Of a DNA stretch of 64,000 nt, positions 13,553 through 22,148 are shown in pieces. A program made the translations under genes and the position numbers. Origin of the DNA: Glycomyces sp. TRM65418 (GTDB taxonomy: Bacteria > Actinomycetota > Actinomycetes > Mycobacteriales > Micromonosporaceae); NCBI RefSeq assembly GCF_019710475.1, contig NZ_JAJFAX010000004.1, positions 186,001 to 250,000 on the forward strand. Reading direction: 5' to 3'. Below the pieces are notes generated by a model, which was not told where the DNA came from, ran no database searches, and saw only the letters and a list, made by a program, of their open reading frames with translations. The stretch's first letter is position 1; each line of letters starts with the position of its first letter.

Positions 13553-14101
13553 TCAGCCGACCTTCGCCGCCTCGAGCTCGGCGGTGTCGGCGAGCTCGCG
13601 GTCGATCTCCACGAACAGCTCCTCGGCCGCGAACCACGCCCGGGACGCGCGGGTGCGCAGCAGCAGGAGGGTCGCGGTCGGGAACGAGCCGCAGACGACG
13701 AGCATCGCGGCGGCGCTGAGGAAGAACGGCGCCTCGTCGGGGAACGTCGCGAAGTACGCGCGCCCGAGGATCCACGCGAACATCGCGGCCGGCACGATCG
13801 CCAGCGCCCACCAGGCGACCCTGACGGCGTGTGCGCGGCGCTGCCCGAGCCGGGAGGCGATGAACGGCATGGAGACGGTGATGGCGACGCTGAGCAGGAT
13901 GGTGACGAGGCGTTCGAGGTCGATCGCGCCGATCACGTCGAGCATCGTCTCCTGGCTGGAGGCGGCCCTGGTCGCGTCGAACAGGAACCGCACGCCGATC
14001 GAGTAGAGCAGCAGGATGACCGCGAACTGAAGCCAGATGACGGCCTGCGCCGCGAGGACGGTCTTCGGTTTGGCAGAGGGCCCGGTGTGCCTGGGTCGCA
14101 C
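13553..14101 (-). CDS. Small integral membrane protein, unknown function
   Basis: I do not recognise the family. The 182-residue product has four clear hydrophobic segments: about residues 15-35 (AVIWLQFAVILLLYSIGVRF), 55-72 (IDLERLVTILLSVAITV), 90-110 (WWALAIVPAAMFAWILG) and 122-142 (FFLSAAAMLVVCGSFPTA). An acidic C-terminal tail is rich in Glu and Ala. GTG 14101 was chosen because GGAG lies 4 nt upstream; the frame could extend to a TTG at 14170 that lacks a ribosome site. It lies downstream of the prenyl synthase gene on the same strand, about 150 bp apart, so co-transcription is possible but unproven. Confidence 0.75.
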   Translation of the reverse strand: MRPRHTGPSAKPKTVLAAQAVIWLQFAVILLLYSIGVRFLFDATRAASSQETMLDVIGAIDLERLVTILLSVAITVSMPFIASRLGQRRAHAVRVAWWALAIVPAAMFAWILGRAYFATFPDEAPFFLSAAAMLVVCGSFPTATLLLLRTRASRAWFAAEELFVEIDRELADTAELEAAKVG

Positions 14102-14318
14102 TGCGCTCCATTCTCGGCGGGTCTCGCGCGCCGGAGGGTGGTCGGGCCTCGGCGGCTTGCCAGCCGTCAATCAGCCCGGCGGACGGTGTCGACGCCGGGG
14201 GAGTTCTTCAAAGGGGCCGCTTCCTGGGGAAGGACGGCACTTTGAACGATAGCGAACCCTCGCCGCCCGCGAGCACTCGGTGCGGCCCGCAACACACCCG
14301 GCATCGCCGCCGGCCGCT

Positions 14319-15314
14319 CTAGGCCTCGCGTTCGAGCATGTAGTCGCAGATGTCGATCAGGGCCTTCTGCGGCGGGCCCTCCGGGAGGGACTTCGCGAGG
14401 GCCCTGGCCCGCTCCTGGTACTGGTGCAGGGTCGCCTTCGCCTGCTCCAGGGCCGCCGAGCCCCGCAGGAGTTCCAGGGCCTCGGGCAGGTCCGCTTCCG
14501 GGACCGGGCCCGCGACGAGCTCCCGCAGCCGCGCCTCGGCCGGGTCGTCGCCCGCGAGCGCGTAGATCACCGGCAGGGTCGGGACGCCTTCGAGGAGGTC
14601 GGTCCCCGGCGTCTTGCCCGAGGAGTCGGAGGCGATGTCGATGATGTCGTCGGCGATCTGGAACGCGACCCCGATGACCTCGCCGAACTCCGCGGCCGTC
14701 GCGATCGTCGCTTCGGAGGCCCCTGAGAACCACGACCCGAACTTCGCGCAGGTGGCGATGAGCGAGCCGGTCTTCTCCGAGAGGATGTTCAGGTGCCATT
14801 CGACCGCGTCGATGCCCTCGGGCTGCGGCATGGTCTCGTTGATCTGGCCGCGCACGAGCCGTGCGAACGTGGAGGCCTGGAGCCGCACGGCCTCGGTGCC
14901 CAGCTCGGCCATGATCTGCGCGGCCTGGCTGAAGAGGTAGTCGCCGGTGAGGATCGCGACCGAGTTGTCCCAGCGGGCGTTGGCGCTCGGGGCCCCGCGG
15001 CGCACGAGCGCCTCGTCCATGACGTCGTCGTGGTAGAGCGTCGCCAGGTGGGTCAGCTCCAGCGCGACGGCGGCTTCGAGGATGTTCGGCCGCGTCGGGT
15101 CGCCCAGGTGCGCGCACACGAGGGTCAGCATGGGGCGGAAGCGCTTCCCGCCGGCCCGGATGAGGTGGGACCCGGACTGGCGCAGCAGCGGCTGGTCGGT
15201 GTCGACGGCCTTGAGCAGGCGCTCTTCGACGAGGTCGAGGGAAGCTCGGATCTCCTCCGCGAAGGCGTCGTCGGAGAAGGTCAGTGCGGTCTGGGCTCGT
15301 CGGGTGGTCACCAC
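14319..15314 (-). CDS. trans-polyprenyl diphosphate synthase (heptaprenyl/nonaprenyl type)
   Basis: Chain-elongating prenyltransferase that condenses isopentenyl diphosphate onto an allylic primer. Both Asp-rich motifs are visible: the first as DDVMDEALVRRG (about residue 95) and the second as DDIIDIASD (about 220), with the primer-binding GGKRFRPML (about 55). The 331 residues match the long-chain (GrcC/HepT) family. By context, next to complex I, it most likely makes the menaquinone side chain; product length cannot be read from the sequence with confidence. The GTG start is set by the TAAGGT element six bases upstream. Confidence 0.93.
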   Translation of the reverse strand: MVTTRRAQTALTFSDDAFAEEIRASLDLVEERLLKAVDTDQPLLRQSGSHLIRAGGKRFRPMLTLVCAHLGDPTRPNILEAAVALELTHLATLYHDDVMDEALVRRGAPSANARWDNSVAILTGDYLFSQAAQIMAELGTEAVRLQASTFARLVRGQINETMPQPEGIDAVEWHLNILSEKTGSLIATCAKFGSWFSGASEATIATAAEFGEVIGVAFQIADDIIDIASDSSGKTPGTDLLEGVPTLPVIYALAGDDPAEARLRELVAGPVPEADLPEALELLRGSAALEQAKATLHQYQERARALAKSLPEGPPQKALIDICDYMLEREA

Positions 15315-15320
15315 AGGCTC

Positions 15321-15326
15321 ACCTTA
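15321..15326 (-). promoter_or_regulatory. -10 element for a leaderless prenyl synthase mRNA
   Basis: TAAGGT on the minus strand, then GAGCCT (6 nt), then the GTG start at 15314. There is no Shine-Dalgarno sequence between them. Confidence 0.6.
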
Positions 15327-15391
15327 TCGTGTGAGGGCGGGAGCGAGGACGGCACGGGAACCGGGAGTCGCCCGCGCCGCCATGAGGAACG

Positions 15392-16564
15392 TCAATGCGC
15401 ATGTCGCCTCGCCACGGCGCTTCCGACGACGATGAACAGGGCCGACGCCGCCATGCACGCGACCACGGTGATCCAGCCCGCGCTCCAGCCGGCGTGCTCC
15501 ACGATGAGCCCGATGCCGATCGGGCCGAACACGCCGCCGAGGAAGATCCCGGTCTGCGTCACCGACGTGGCCAGTGCGGGCGCGTCCGCGTACCGCTTGG
15601 TCACCGCGTGGTTCATCAGGCCCGGCCAGGCCCAGCCGAGGCCGTACGCCGCCACCGTGCCCAGCGGCATCAGCCAGTGCAGTTCGAACAGGAACGTCGC
15701 GACGCCCACCGCGCCGCCCGCGAGCATGAGCGTGATGATCGTGAACTCGCCGCCCCGCTTGCGGTCGCCGAGCGCCCCGAACCCGGTGCGGCCGATGATC
15801 CCGGCGATGCCGCCGATCGTCAGCACCAGGCCCGCGTAGCCTTCGGACCCGCCGATGTCCACCGTGTACGTCGTCAGGAACGAGCCGATCGGCGTCGCCG
15901 CGCTCGCGCCGAGGCATGTGGCGACTGCGAACAGCAGCAGCGTCCCGTCGAAGGACCGCGCGCCTCGGACCCGCGGCCGGATCCGGGGGCTGCCGAGCCC
16001 GGCGAGCGGGATCAGCGCGCCCAGGACGAGCGCGGCCCCGAAGACGAAGGCCCACCGCCAGCCGAGCGTCAAGGCGACGGCCGGGACGCTGAGCCCGCCG
16101 AGCATGATGCACAGCGGCACCGAGGCCTGCTTGGCGCCGAACAGGAGTCCGCGCCGCCCCTCGGGAGCCCACGTGGTGAGGACGACGTTCGAGGCGAGCT
16201 GCCCGAGCCCGTTCGCGGGCGCGCACAGCACCAGGAACAGCGCCAGCGTCCACGGCTCGTACGCGGCGGACGCGATCCCGAGCATCCCCGCGGCCGAGAG
16301 CCCCACCGCGATCCGCGCGGTCACCAGGGCCCCGAAGCGGTCGACGAGCCGCCCGGAGGGCACCGTCGTGGCCGCGGAGACCGCGAAGTAGAGGCCGGAG
16401 ACCCACCCGATCGCGCTGACGCCCATGCCGAGTTCCCCGGCGATCTGCACGGCGAGTCCGCCGAAGAGGAACAGGGGGATGACGGCGGCGACCTGGACGC
16501 TCATGGCGGCCGCGACGGTCGTGGCGGTCCTGGGGGACGCGGGGGCGAGGGTCGCGGTCGGCAC
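15392..16564 (-). CDS. MFS transporter
   Basis: A 390-residue, 12-helix major facilitator protein of unknown substrate. The MFS motif A region between helices 2 and 3 appears as SGRLVDRFGALVTAR (about residue 65), and the equivalent loop of the second half as GFGALGDRKRGGEF (about 255). A signature helix reads GWAWPGLMNHAVTKRYADAP. The frame is open much further upstream, but that part is Arg/Ser-rich and not membrane-like. GTG 16564 is chosen because the protein then begins a few residues before TM1 and a TACGGT -10 element sits 7 nt upstream. Confidence 0.88.
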   Translation of the reverse strand: MPTATLAPASPRTATTVAAAMSVQVAAVIPLFLFGGLAVQIAGELGMGVSAIGWVSGLYFAVSAATTVPSGRLVDRFGALVTARIAVGLSAAGMLGIASAAYEPWTLALFLVLCAPANGLGQLASNVVLTTWAPEGRRGLLFGAKQASVPLCIMLGGLSVPAVALTLGWRWAFVFGAALVLGALIPLAGLGSPRIRPRVRGARSFDGTLLLFAVATCLGASAATPIGSFLTTYTVDIGGSEGYAGLVLTIGGIAGIIGRTGFGALGDRKRGGEFTIITLMLAGGAVGVATFLFELHWLMPLGTVAAYGLGWAWPGLMNHAVTKRYADAPALATSVTQTGIFLGGVFGPIGIGLIVEHAGWSAGWITVVACMAASALFIVVGSAVARRHAH

Positions 16565-16571
16565 GTCGGCA

Positions 16572-16577
16572 ACCGTA
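16572..16577 (-). promoter_or_regulatory. -10 element for a leaderless MFS mRNA
   Basis: TACGGT on the minus strand, then TGCCGAC (7 nt), then GTG 16564. It supports the chosen start over the longer upstream frame. Confidence 0.55.
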
Positions 16578-16938
16578 CTCCAGCGTGCCGCGCCGTCTCG
16601 GCAACCGCTCACATTCAGGGACGGGCGCCGCCGCGTACGCAATACGAGTGAGTCCGCTTGACGGCCGAGCACCGCCTGTGCGACGGTTGAGCCCCGGTCG
16701 CCACGGCGGCCGCCGCCGGCGGCTCCGCGCTGTCGCCTGCTCTCCCGGGACCTCGGGGGAGACGAAACGCGGCGGCCCTGGTGGGAGGGAGCCGCCGCGT
16801 TTCGTTTATTCGAATGTTCCGCGGCGACGGCGAGGAAGTTTGGTGGGGACTCGACACCGCCGCCGCGGGGTGTTCGCGACCGGCCGGAGCCGGACCGCGA
16901 ACGGTGCTGACACATAGATACTGCCTTGAATGCGACCG
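16578..16938. other. Intergenic region between divergent MFS and IclR genes, no gene supported
   Basis: Roughly 360 bp without a convincing reading frame on either strand. It holds an isolated terminator-like hairpin (16762-16805) and a weaker hairpin around 16872-16904 built on GTTCGCG / CGCGAAC. The rightmost 60 bp become AT-richer, leading into the IclR promoter. Confidence 0.6.
16762..16805 (+). terminator. Orphan terminator-like hairpin
   Basis: A perfect 15-bp stem, arms 16762-16776 and 16791-16805 with a 14-nt loop, followed by TTATT. It resembles the gene-end stems elsewhere in the window, but no gene ends here on either strand. It could end an unannotated short RNA or insulate the IclR promoter. 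Confidence 0.5.
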
Positions 16939-16966
16939 TGACGCAACCGGCTGTTGTTTATATAGT
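16939..16966 (+). promoter_or_regulatory. Candidate promoter of the IclR gene
   Basis: TGACGC at 16939-16944, a 16-bp spacer, and TATAGT at 16961-16966 in the most AT-rich stretch of the area. The predicted start gives a leader of about 65 nt before ATG 17041. Confidence 0.5.
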
Positions 16967-17001
16967 TAGATCACGGCCGACCCGGCCGGCGCCGCACCCG
17001 G

Positions 17002-17020
17002 CGTCGACCTGAGGTCGACG
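17002..17020. promoter_or_regulatory. Palindromic operator candidate upstream of the IclR gene
   Basis: CGTCGACCT-G-AGGTCGACG, a perfect 9-bp inverted repeat around one base, flanked by CACC (16995-16998) and GGTG (17021-17024). It lies downstream of the predicted -10 and 20 bp before the regulator's start, the place for an autoregulatory site. Confidence 0.45.
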
Positions 17021-17040
17021 GGTGCAATTGGAGCAGCGGC

Positions 17041-17949
17041 ATGGTGGAGCAGCGGCGACCAGGGGACGAACCGCGAGGCGGCGGCCCCCACGACTCGGGC
17101 GCGCCCAGAGAGCGCGCGGCGCGGACCCGGTCCGCGCGGCCCGCGCACAAGCCCGGCAAGGGAGCGGCGGCGAGTGCCCTGCCGGGCGCGCAGAGTGAGC
17201 CGACCAAGATGATCCAGAGCGTGCAGCGGGCGCTGCGCATCATGGAGTACGTGGGCCGCCACTCCGGCGGCGTCACGGCCCCGCGCATCGCGTTCGAGTG
17301 CGGCCTCAACCGCGCCACCGCGTACAATCTGCTGCGCACCCTCGTCTACGAGCACTACCTGCGCCGCGACGAGCACGGCAAGTACACGCTCGGCCTGGAG
17401 GTCTCCGACCGCTACTCCGAGCTGACCCGCACCATGGCCGGACCGCGCACCTGCGCGGAGTTCATGCGCCGCATGTCGAGCGAGACCGGCTACTCGACCT
17501 TCCTGGCCCGCTTCGTGGAAGGCCGCCCGGCCGTCACCGAGGTCACCGAAGGCAGCCGCAGCCCGCACGTGGAGGACCTCATCGTCGGCTTCGACGACGG
17601 GGCCCACGCCACCGCGCTCGGCAAGGCCCTCCTCGCCACGCTCCAGCCCCACGACCGGGCCCGGTTCCTCAAGGCCGCCGGGATGCGCCCGTTCACCCGC
17701 CGCACCCTCACCGAGCCCGACGCGTTCGAGTACGACCTGGCCGTCTACGGCGAGTCCGGGGTGTACGCCGAGCTGGGCCAGTTCCGCGAAGGCGTCGGCT
17801 GCGCCGGCGTCGTGGTCCGCGAGGGCGAGACCCCGGCCGACCGGATCGTCTTCGCCGTCGCCTTGCCGCTCACCGAGATCCGCGACACGTGGCCCGTGCT
17901 CGTGGGTCGTCTGCGCGACGCCGCGGCCGAACTCGAGCCGCTGCTCTAG
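17041..17949 (+). CDS. IclR family transcriptional regulator
   Basis: A 302-residue regulator with an N-terminal winged helix-turn-helix (about residues 57-120, SVQRALRIMEYVGRHSGGVT followed by AFECGLNRATAYNLLRTL) and a C-terminal IclR effector domain (about 135-302), which normally binds a small metabolite. The first 55 residues are Arg/Ala/Pro-rich and not part of the family core; an internal ATG at 17209 begins at the conserved domain, so the true start is uncertain. No enzyme operon adjoins it, so the effector cannot be guessed from context. The next gene on the strand encodes a lipoprotein. Confidence 0.88.
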   Translation: MVEQRRPGDEPRGGGPHDSGAPRERAARTRSARPAHKPGKGAAASALPGAQSEPTKMIQSVQRALRIMEYVGRHSGGVTAPRIAFECGLNRATAYNLLRTLVYEHYLRRDEHGKYTLGLEVSDRYSELTRTMAGPRTCAEFMRRMSSETGYSTFLARFVEGRPAVTEVTEGSRSPHVEDLIVGFDDGAHATALGKALLATLQPHDRARFLKAAGMRPFTRRTLTEPDAFEYDLAVYGESGVYAELGQFREGVGCAGVVVREGETPADRIVFAVALPLTEIRDTWPVLVGRLRDAAAELEPLL

Positions 17950-17980
17950 CCCGGGCAACCGCGGAGCGCCCGTTCGCGTA

Positions 17981-18013
17981 CTCACAGGGCCGGATGACCG
18001 CCGACCCTGTGAG
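17981..18013 (+). promoter_or_regulatory. Hairpin abutting the lipoprotein ribosome-binding site
   Basis: CTCACAGGG (17981-17989) pairs perfectly with CCCTGTGAG (18005-18013). The right arm runs into the ribosome site GAGAGGA (18011-18017). It may end IclR transcription or limit access to the lipoprotein start. Confidence 0.45.
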
Positions 18014-18022
18014 AGGAATGCG

Positions 18023-19219
18023 ATGCGACGCAACACTAGAGCAGCGGGCGCCCTCGTCGCCGCGCTCGTCCTGGCGGCCGCGGCCGCCTGCACCGGCGAC
18101 GCCGGGAGCGGGGCCGACGACGCGGACGCGGGGAAGGCGTACGACGACGACCGCCTGGCCGACATGGCCAACGAGAGCGCCCGGCTCCTGTACGAACTGG
18201 AGTCCGCCGAGAACCGGATCATCCAGCACTGCCTGGAGCGCCGGGACTTCACGGTCCATGACCAGTTCTGGTTCTCGGCCGTCGAACCCGAGGAGCAGGA
18301 CTCGCTGCTCGACTCCTACTCCTGGGGGAGCTGGCTCCCCGAGGCCGACGAGGCCGCCGAGTTCGGCACCGGCGGCTGGGCCATGACCGACGAGGGCCGC
18401 GACTCCGATGCGATCGACGCGTACTACGCGCACGAGGGCATCGACCCGGAACTGGAGGGCGACCTGAGGGCGGGCAACAGCGCCCTGCTCGACAACGGCG
18501 AGTTCGAAGCGCTCTCCCCTCAGGAGCAGTACGACTGGTATGCGGCCTTCTACGGCGAGGCGCTCGCGGCCTCGGAGCACGGCCACCTGGTCGGCGCCGA
18601 GGCCCCGACCGGCGGCAGCGCCGACACCGGCGGCATCGACGTCGACGACTTCGCGTACGTCGCCCCCGAACCGGGCGGCTGCCAGCGCGAGATGATCGAC
18701 GCCCTCTACGACGACCTGCGGCTGGTCGAGGAGACCGAGGCGGACGCCGAATACCGCTACGCGTACTGGGAGTACCGCCCGGAGAACCCCGTCGACGACT
18801 TCGGGACCTTCGAGGAGTACCGGGTCCGCTTCCGCGAGGCGATCGCCGGAGTCCAGGGCGCACTGGTCGACTGCCTCGCCGAGCGCGGACACCCGGGCTG
18901 GGAGTTCGACGAGGAGGGCGCCCTGCCGGTCACCGATTACTTCTACGAGCTCTACGAAGGCCCGGGGAGCGTCGTCGGCGACTTCCCGGACCTGCCCGAG
19001 GACGCCCCCGCGGACTACGAGGGCAAGAAGGCGTTCGAGATCGCGTTCGCGGTCGATCTCGCCGCATGCGGCGACGAGACCGGGTTCCGCGAGACGGCGG
19101 ACCGGGCTTGGGAGGACATGGTGAAGGACTACTACCTGTCGATCGAGACGTCGGTGTACGCCTGGCAGGACGAGATCCGCGACCTCCTCGCCGCGGCCCA
19201 GGACGTCATGGAGCGCTGA
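18023..19219 (+). CDS. Acidic lipoprotein of unknown function
   Basis: A 398-residue secreted lipoprotein: basic N-terminus, hydrophobic core from about residue 8 and lipobox-like AAAAAC with Cys23 as the lipidation site. The mature part is strongly acidic (many DD, EE and DE pairs) with repeated Tyr/Trp-containing segments (DQFWFSAVEPEEQ, YRYAYWEYRP) and several Cys residues (QHCLERR, GGCQRE, VDCLAERG, AACGDE) that could pair outside the cell. I do not recognise the family. ATG follows GAGAGGA. A bidirectional terminator lies just after the stop. Confidence 0.82.
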   Translation: MRRNTRAAGALVAALVLAAAAACTGDAGSGADDADAGKAYDDDRLADMANESARLLYELESAENRIIQHCLERRDFTVHDQFWFSAVEPEEQDSLLDSYSWGSWLPEADEAAEFGTGGWAMTDEGRDSDAIDAYYAHEGIDPELEGDLRAGNSALLDNGEFEALSPQEQYDWYAAFYGEALAASEHGHLVGAEAPTGGSADTGGIDVDDFAYVAPEPGGCQREMIDALYDDLRLVEETEADAEYRYAYWEYRPENPVDDFGTFEEYRVRFREAIAGVQGALVDCLAERGHPGWEFDEEGALPVTDYFYELYEGPGSVVGDFPDLPEDAPADYEGKKAFEIAFAVDLAACGDETGFRETADRAWEDMVKDYYLSIETSVYAWQDEIRDLLAAAQDVMER

Positions 19220-19223
19220 GTCC

Positions 19224-19279
19224 CGCAAGCGACGGCGGGCCGGACCCCGAAGGGTCCGGCCCACGTCACTTCGCTTGCG
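19224..19279. terminator. Bidirectional terminator between the lipoprotein gene and korB
   Basis: Nested inverted repeats: an outer 9-bp pair (19224-19232 / 19271-19279) and an inner 11-bp stem GGGCCGGACCC / GGGTCCGGCCC with CGAA loop (19237-19262). It lies between convergent genes. Confidence 0.8.
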
Positions 19280-20299
19280 TTACAGCACGGTCCAGGTGTC
19301 GCCGGAGTGCAGGAGCCGGTCGAGGGCCTCCTTGCGGTCGACGCCGGCCGCGGCCTCGTCGACCTGGCGGCGCACGCCCTCGTCGTACGTGGGCCGCTTG
19401 ACGTTGCGGAACACCCCGATCGGCGTGTGGTCGAGCTCGGTGCCCGACAGCCGGCTCAGCGCGAACGCGTACGCCGGGTCGTCCACGTCGGCCTTGTGCA
19501 CGACCACGTCCGACTCGTCGACGTCGGCCGCGTCCTTGACCTCGAGCCCGTAACCGGACTGCACGACCACCCGGTCGCCGAACCGGATCGGCTCGCCGTC
19601 CTGGAGGCGGATGAGCGCCATGTCGCGCGTGTCGGGGTTCTTCAGCGTCTCGAAGGCGTTGTCGTTGAAGATCGGGCAGTTCTGGTAGATCTCCACGAAC
19701 GCGCTGCCCTCGTGCTCGGCCGCGGCCCGCAGGACCTCCTGCAGGTGCGCGCGGTCGGAGTCGAGCGTGCGGGCCACGAACGTGGCCTCCGAGCCCAGCG
19801 CGAGCGACAGCGGGTTGAACGGCGCGTCGACCGAGCCGACCGGGCTCGACTTGGTGAGCTTGCCCGGCTCGGACGTGGGGGAGTACTGGCCCTTGGTGAG
19901 CCCGTAGATCCGGTTGTTGAACAGCAGGATCTTCAGGTTCACGTTGCGGCGCAGCGCGTGGATGAGGTGGTTGCCGCCGATCGACAGGGCGTCGCCGTCG
20001 CCGGTGACGACCCACACCGACAGGTCCGGGCGGGAGACCGCCAGGCCCGTGGCGATGGCCGGGGCGCGGCCGTGGATCGAGTGCATCCCGTACGTGTTCA
20101 GGTAGTACGGGAACCGCGAGGAGCAGCCGATGCCGGAGATGAACGCGATCTTCTCGCGCTCCAGGCCCAATTCGGGCAGGAACGACTGGACCGCGGCCAG
20201 GATGGCGTAGTCGCCGCAGCCGGGGCACCAGCGGACCTCCTGGCTGGACTTGAAGTCCTTGGCCTTCAGCGTGGGGGCGTCGAGCTTGACGTCAGCCAT
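19280..20299 (-). CDS. korB: 2-oxoacid:ferredoxin oxidoreductase subunit beta
   Basis: Thiamine-diphosphate-binding beta subunit (339 residues) of the enzyme that oxidatively decarboxylates 2-oxoglutarate, or another 2-oxoacid, to its acyl-CoA while reducing ferredoxin. WCPGCGDYAIL (about residue 24) supplies cluster-proximal cysteines; GDGDALSIGGNHLIHALRRN and the following NNRIYGLTKGQYSPTS form the ThDP/Mg site (about 100-145). It overlaps korA by 8 bp, the usual two-gene arrangement in actinobacteria. Substrate preference (2-oxoglutarate rather than pyruvate) is inferred from similarity to mycobacterial KorB. Confidence 0.93.
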   Translation of the reverse strand: MADVKLDAPTLKAKDFKSSQEVRWCPGCGDYAILAAVQSFLPELGLEREKIAFISGIGCSSRFPYYLNTYGMHSIHGRAPAIATGLAVSRPDLSVWVVTGDGDALSIGGNHLIHALRRNVNLKILLFNNRIYGLTKGQYSPTSEPGKLTKSSPVGSVDAPFNPLSLALGSEATFVARTLDSDRAHLQEVLRAAAEHEGSAFVEIYQNCPIFNDNAFETLKNPDTRDMALIRLQDGEPIRFGDRVVVQSGYGLEVKDAADVDESDVVVHKADVDDPAYAFALSRLSGTELDHTPIGVFRNVKRPTYDEGVRRQVDEAAAGVDRKEALDRLLHSGDTWTVL

Positions 20300-22148
20300 T
20301 CTTGATGACCTCCTCCAGGGCTTCCTGCAGTTCGTTGGAGGTGAACGGCAGGCCGCGCACCTTGTTGTAGCCGACCACGTCGTTGCCGGGGAAGTTCGCG
20401 CGCAGCAGCATCGTGAGCTGGCCCAGGTTCATCTCCGGGACGACGACCTTGTCGTACTTCGCGAGGACGGCGGCCGTGTTGTGCGGCATCGGGTTGAGGT
20501 AGCGCAGGTGCGCGCGGGCGATCGAGACGCCCTTCTCGCGCAGGGCGCGCACGGCCGCGCCGATCGGGCCCCACGTGGAGCCCCAGCCGAGGACGAGCAC
20601 GCGGGCGTCGCCGTTCGGGTCGTCGACCTCCAGGTCCGGGACGTCGATGCCGGCGATCTTCGCGGCGCGGGTGCGGACCATGTGGTCGTGGTTGACGGGG
20701 TCGTACGAGATGTCGCCGGTGCCGTCGGCCTTCTCGATGCCGCCGATGCGGTGCTGGAGGCCGGGGGTGCCGGGCACGGCCCACGGGCGGGCCAGGGTCT
20801 CGGGGTCGCGCTGGAACGGCAGGAAGATCTGCTCGCCCTTGGCGTCCACGGCGTTCATCTCGGTCGCGAACTCGACCGAGAGGTCCGGGAGGTCGGCCAT
20901 GTCCGGGAGCTTCCAGGGCTCGGCGCCGTTGGCGATGTAGCCGTCCGACAGGACCATGACCGGGGTCCGGTAGCGTGTGGCCATGCGCGCGGCCTCGAGC
21001 ATGATGTCGAAGCAGTCCGAAGGGGACTGCGGCGCGAGGATCGCGATCGGGGCCTCGCCGTGGCGGCCGAACATGGCCATCACGAGGTCGGCCTGCTCGG
21101 TCTTGGTCGGCATGCCCGTGGAGGGGCCGGCGCGCTGCACGTCCACGACGATGAGCGGCAGCTCCAGGGAGACCGCGAGCGAGATCGTCTCCGACTTGAG
21201 CGCGATGCCCGGGCCCGAGGAGGTGGTGACGCCGAGCGCCCCGCCCCACGAGGCCCCCAGGGTCGCGCCGACCGCGGCGATCTCGTCCTCGGCCTGCACG
21301 GTGGTGACGCCGAAGCGCTTGTGCTTGGACAGCTCGTGGAGGATGTCGCTGGCCGGGGTGATCGGGTACGCGCCCAGGAACACCGGCAGGCCGGTCGCGA
21401 CGCCCGAGGCGGTGATGCCCCAGGCGAGGGCGACGTTGCCGGTGACGTTCCGGTAGGTGCCCGCGGCGAGCTTCGCCGGGGGGATCTCGAAGCGCACCGG
21501 GAAGGCCTCGGTGGTCTCGCCGTAGTTCCAGCCGGCCTTGAGCGCGGCGATGTTCGCCTCGGCGATGGCGGGCTTGTTCTTGAACTTGCCGCGCAGGAAC
21601 GCCTCGGTGGCCTCGGTCGGGCGCGAGTACATCCAGGAGACGAGCCCGAGCGCGAACATGTTCTTCGAGCGCTCGGCGTCCTTCTTGCTGACCTCGAACT
21701 CGGCGAGCGCCGCGATCGTGAGGCTCGCGAGCGGGACGGGGTGGACCTGGTAGTCCTCGAGGGAGTCGTCTTCGAGCGGGTTCGCGTCGTAGCCGACCTT
21801 GGTGAGGTTCCGCTTGGTGAACTCGTCGGTGTTGACGACGATGGTGCCGCCGGGCTTGAGGTCGCGCAGGTTGGCCTTGAGCGCGGCCGGGTTCATGGCG
21901 ATGAGCACCTCGGGGTGGTCCCCGGGGGTGAGGATGTCGCTGTCGGCGAAGTGGATCTGGAAGCTCGACACGCCCGGGAGGGTCCCGGCGGGCGCCCGGA
22001 TCTCGGCGGGATAGTTCGGGAGTGTCGACAGGTCGTTGCCGAGTTTGGCGGTCTCCGCGGTGAAGCGGTCTCCCGTGAGCTGCATCCCGTCGCCGGAGTC
22101 CCCTGCGAAGCGGATGACGACCCGGTCGAGCTGCCGGACGGTGTTCAC
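20292..22148 (-). CDS. korA: 2-oxoacid:ferredoxin oxidoreductase subunit alpha (gamma-alpha fusion)
   Basis: A 618-residue fused subunit: an N-terminal gamma domain (about 1-190, starting VIRFAGDSGDGMQLTGDRF) and an alpha pyrimidine-binding domain from about 225 (GAYPITPASDILHELSKH, then QAEDEIAAVGATLGASWGG). The active-site Y-P-I-T-P motif is intact. GTG 22148 follows GAGGAGAA. Together with korB it gives the oxygen-tolerant KorAB type that can support a TCA-cycle bypass and supply reduced ferredoxin; its nearness to complex I genes may be coincidence. Confidence 0.94.
   Translation of the reverse strand: MNTVRQLDRVVIRFAGDSGDGMQLTGDRFTAETAKLGNDLSTLPNYPAEIRAPAGTLPGVSSFQIHFADSDILTPGDHPEVLIAMNPAALKANLRDLKPGGTIVVNTDEFTKRNLTKVGYDANPLEDDSLEDYQVHPVPLASLTIAALAEFEVSKKDAERSKNMFALGLVSWMYSRPTEATEAFLRGKFKNKPAIAEANIAALKAGWNYGETTEAFPVRFEIPPAKLAAGTYRNVTGNVALAWGITASGVATGLPVFLGAYPITPASDILHELSKHKRFGVTTVQAEDEIAAVGATLGASWGGALGVTTSSGPGIALKSETISLAVSLELPLIVVDVQRAGPSTGMPTKTEQADLVMAMFGRHGEAPIAILAPQSPSDCFDIMLEAARMATRYRTPVMVLSDGYIANGAEPWKLPDMADLPDLSVEFATEMNAVDAKGEQIFLPFQRDPETLARPWAVPGTPGLQHRIGGIEKADGTGDISYDPVNHDHMVRTRAAKIAGIDVPDLEVDDPNGDARVLVLGWGSTWGPIGAAVRALREKGVSIARAHLRYLNPMPHNTAAVLAKYDKVVVPEMNLGQLTMLLRANFPGNDVVGYNKVRGLPFTSNELQEALEEVIKNG

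Noticed and set aside
16621-16800. A possible 6C-type small RNA in the MFS-IclR gap.
   Set aside because: The region lacks the two C-rich loops that define that family; only the single hairpin is clear.
16615-16857. An 80-codon minus-strand frame in the MFS-IclR intergenic region.
   Set aside because: Low-complexity product, no ribosome site or leaderless element, and it spans the hairpin at 16762-16805.
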